A stretch of DNA of 64,000 nucleotides, from assembly GCF_000764305.2 (NCBI RefSeq), contig NW_025936691.1:153053-217052 (forward strand). The letters run 5' to 3'. The DNA is from Hyalella azteca. Lineage: Eukaryota; Arthropoda; Malacostraca; Amphipoda; Hyalellidae. The position numbers were made by a program, and so were the translations under genes. Shown here one piece after another: positions 60,911 to 64,000 of this stretch (position 1 is its first letter; every line of letters starts with the position of its first letter). The notes below the pieces were generated by a model, which was not told where the DNA came from, did not search any database, and saw only the letters and a program-made list of their open reading frames with translations.

Positions 60911-63900
60911 CGACGACAACAGGAATCGATTGCGCTTTGCGGAGTTACGTTTCAACATCCATATTTGCAATAGACGAAAAAAATGTGTTGCATACGTTAC
61001 AATAATTGCAAAAGAGACGAGGGTTTTTTGAGCAATATCGTTGCAAGCAATAACGATAGACGATGTCGTTGCAACCGACTTCCATACTCTCTCTAGCGAT
61101 ATTTTTGGGGCGAAAAAACTTCGCATTATAGAGTGAGTTAAAAATTTCTGATCATATTAAACTCTGATAATGATTCAATTAATTAATCAAAACATTAGTC
61201 AACGTTCCAAAAATTAATTAATTACGGTTTAATATTATAATTCAAGTTTATCTATTCATCTATTGGATTAATTAATGAGTCAAAAGAAGAATTTAGGATT
61301 ATTTAATTTATCAAAGTTAAATTTATTAATTAACTAATGCTTCAATTCAACTCGAATACGTTCGTTTCTGTTTTACAGTTTGATTATTTAGTTAAATTAT
61401 GAAGATAAAAGCTTAATTACAAATGTGCGGAGTTGACTTTGCCCTTGCCTAATATAAAAAATGTAATATTTGATCTCAAAATTCTATTTGGCACAATGAA
61501 CATATATAGAAGTGAATGCTCTCTGCTATTGCTGGGTCTGATTAGACAGTTCAGTAAAATGTAAAGATGTTATGACCAAACTTTGAAAGACCAAACTCAA
61601 GAATACCCGAAGCTGAACAAGGAAACTGCGGCTAAAGCTCAAGCATTTGTTCTACATTCAGGGCAGAGCTCGAGGAGAACTCGGGAAGTTTGAACAACAA
61701 GTTTTAATTTTCTTTTTTGGTTGCACCAAGAGTGTCGTATCAAGAATTCTGGACACCAAACAGCAAGTTTAGCAAACGCGGTCTTGAGCTGCCAGATGTG
61801 CGGGTAGTTTTGTGTTTTTAAGTGATAACCTCGACTTCAAACACTTTACACTTGTTGCTTAACTAACAACTTAGTTATATGGCAGTACAAAGTCTGAGAT
61901 TGCTCTTGAAGTTGTTACTAAGCACGACGTATGCATGGCCTGGGACACAACCTCTGTAACTTAGGTAAGTTAAAAGCAGCTATGTCGACCGCTATTGATA
62001 TATAACTGCTGGTAGTTTAATTAATAGAGTTTGCGTCAATGTTGAAAGGCATTGTAAACTGTTTGATGACACCTATGCAGTGCTCGTCAACTATATAAAG
62101 TTAATTATAAGAAGTTAACTATCTTATATACTGTTTTAAAAGTTATATAATTCTGGTTCGTATATACATATCGGAATATTCTTTCAGTTTGCCCTCCAAT
62201 AGCTTCGATTACAACATATTTAATTACGCATGGATATCATGGGATATTCTTAATAATATCATAATAAAATTAATTCAAATTTTAACAAACTGTTTAAGCT
62301 GGGAACAACTTTGAGACAACGCTATCTCTTTACATCGAAATCATGCGTATTCCCTCTGCTCTACTCACAGAAAAATATAATATAAATGAAAAATTTCTCA
62401 TAGAAAACTCTCAAGTTCAGGAACACCCCTTAGGATAATTTGTCCAAATAATACAAATGTATTTTAGTCTGCCATCTTTATACTACTATTACAAAGATAG
62501 CAAGTAATCACAAGATTATATAGGCGCCTTCAGAGCGCTATCACATTACAGTGGCTGGCTTCGTTCTAACAGTACAGTAATAAATTCGCTTGCCAAGAAC
62601 TGCTTTAAAATGCCGTACCCAGCCACCGTATCTTATATTATGGGGCTTAGGCGCCATTAATCTTATAATTTCGAGAACTCCCTGGCACTGCCCACTCCAT
62701 TAATGACCTCAGCCACGAAAAGTATATATTTTTCTGTTCCCCGTAGTGGCACTACTGAAATTCAACGGGATTAGCAGAGAACAGCCGCCATGTTGGAAAT
62801 GGATTAAGCCAGGAAGAATTCGAACAAGCTGCATGCAATCAGATAAATTATTGATACTTTTTCAGAATAGCGATGCACTTTTGGTGCTTTTATGGGTCAT
62901 CCTGACCCAGCTGGTCTGGGAAATGAGCGTATCAGTGATATATGTCCGCTCATTGCCGGTGTTGTGAATCACTTGTGATTTAGAAAGTGTGTCACTATCT
63001 GGGCAACCTTAGGAAAGTTTTGGACCCATCTAATTTTCTAAGTGGCAGCCTATTCTACTACATGAGGAATGATGTTCTGTAATTTTATAGGCATATATGT
63101 CGATGCAAATAATATGATTATTATTCAGCCTATAAAAATAACATTTTTAGCTGAATTCATCGCTAGTCCAGGAGTTTATACAAATTCCTAGGCAATAAAT
63201 TCTCACCGAGGATGGGAATGCAATATTGCCGATTGCGAACCGATAGGAATTTGGGAGGAATATCGAATGATGGATAGCCGCATCTCGTAAGAAAAAAGAA
63301 GGCCATAAATGTAAATTGTTTTGAAATTCTGCTTGAGTTTTAGCAAAACTGAAGCAAAAATATTGCGAGTCAGCCTGCATAAACACTAATAGTTAACGAT
63401 GATCAAGTAATTTTATATGGTGTAGGATTGATAATACGTGGCGGCGTGAAATGCATCAAAATTATTATTTTTTTGTTTTCTTCGCAAGTTATTGAAGACT
63501 AAATATTTGCGCCAACAAATCAATAAAATGAGAGTCTTTTCTCTATAACAAACGAATTCCCATGAAGATTACTCCAACAATGTAATATTTTATAATTCGT
63601 TCTAAGCACATAACCAGGATTTCACTTATTTCCATTGATTTCGAACAAGAGCGAAAATAAGAACCAAGTACTTTTCCGGATTTTGTTAGCAGAACCTAAT
63701 TGAATTGTCCGGGTTTTAGAGGGCACCTTCTTTTTCTCGGCAAGGCTTTGATGGTGGAAATTACCTCTGCTCAGGTTGCACAGAAAGTATAGCATTTACA
63801 GGAACATTCCCTGAAATTACCAACCGTAAACAAGAATTCCAAGTCTTTCCGCAATCACCAAATTCGATTTAAAAGTGAGAGCTTAGCTCCTTCTTCAGGT

Positions 63901-64000
63901 CTACACTGTATTTTGAAACGACGCTAATGCCATCAACCTTGAAAAATTAAAGTATCTTATGTTATAAATATATATGCCAATACAATATAATTCATACTAT
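60911..64000. other. AT-rich DNA with no gene recognised
   Basis: Frames are short and without motifs. There are several ATTAATTAA-type words near 61180-61340. The window ends without a recognisable gene boundary. Confidence 0.5.

Overview
This is a window of eukaryotic genomic DNA, almost certainly from an arthropod. It is AT-rich, most of it has no long open reading frame, and it holds one multi-exon gene with GT-AG introns that encodes an arthropod-style leucine-rich-repeat (LRR) receptor. The very high density of short-unit minisatellites suggests a large, repeat-rich genome such as a crustacean (an amphipod would fit). That placement is inference only. I see no bacterial features.

The only gene I can reconstruct with confidence lies on the minus strand, with coding exons from 48198 down to 37375. 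Six exons join in frame into a 1343-residue type I membrane protein: signal peptide, cysteine-rich LRRNT cap, about 41 LRRs, LRRCT cap, one fibronectin type III (FN3) domain, a transmembrane helix and a 53-residue cytoplasmic tail. The N-terminal cap and first repeats resemble my recollection of the arthropod protein artichoke (atk). Exon 1 alone is 3018 bp of coding sequence and carries 38 LRRs. The frame is intact and every splice phase matches.

Layout: 1-37 kb is gene-poor, with many minisatellites (unit lengths about 16 to 54 bp), a few CpG-rich patches and some weak exon-like fragments. 37.3-48.9 kb is the LRR-FN3 gene; its introns hold a TTAA-flanked MITE, a 35-bp minisatellite, a dispersed repeat and an 80-bp array that overlaps the exon 2 splice acceptor. 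49-64 kb is again gene-poor, with further minisatellites, a second copy of the dispersed repeat and one candidate exon near 58.9-59.0 kb.

More than twenty unrelated tandem arrays occupy roughly 8 kb (about 13%) of the window. Most of the long open frames outside the LRR gene are artefacts of these arrays or antisense shadows of the LRR exon. The best leads are the repeat array that carries decoy splice acceptors derived from exon 2, the triple-CAG acceptor before the membrane-spanning exon, and the minisatellite density itself.
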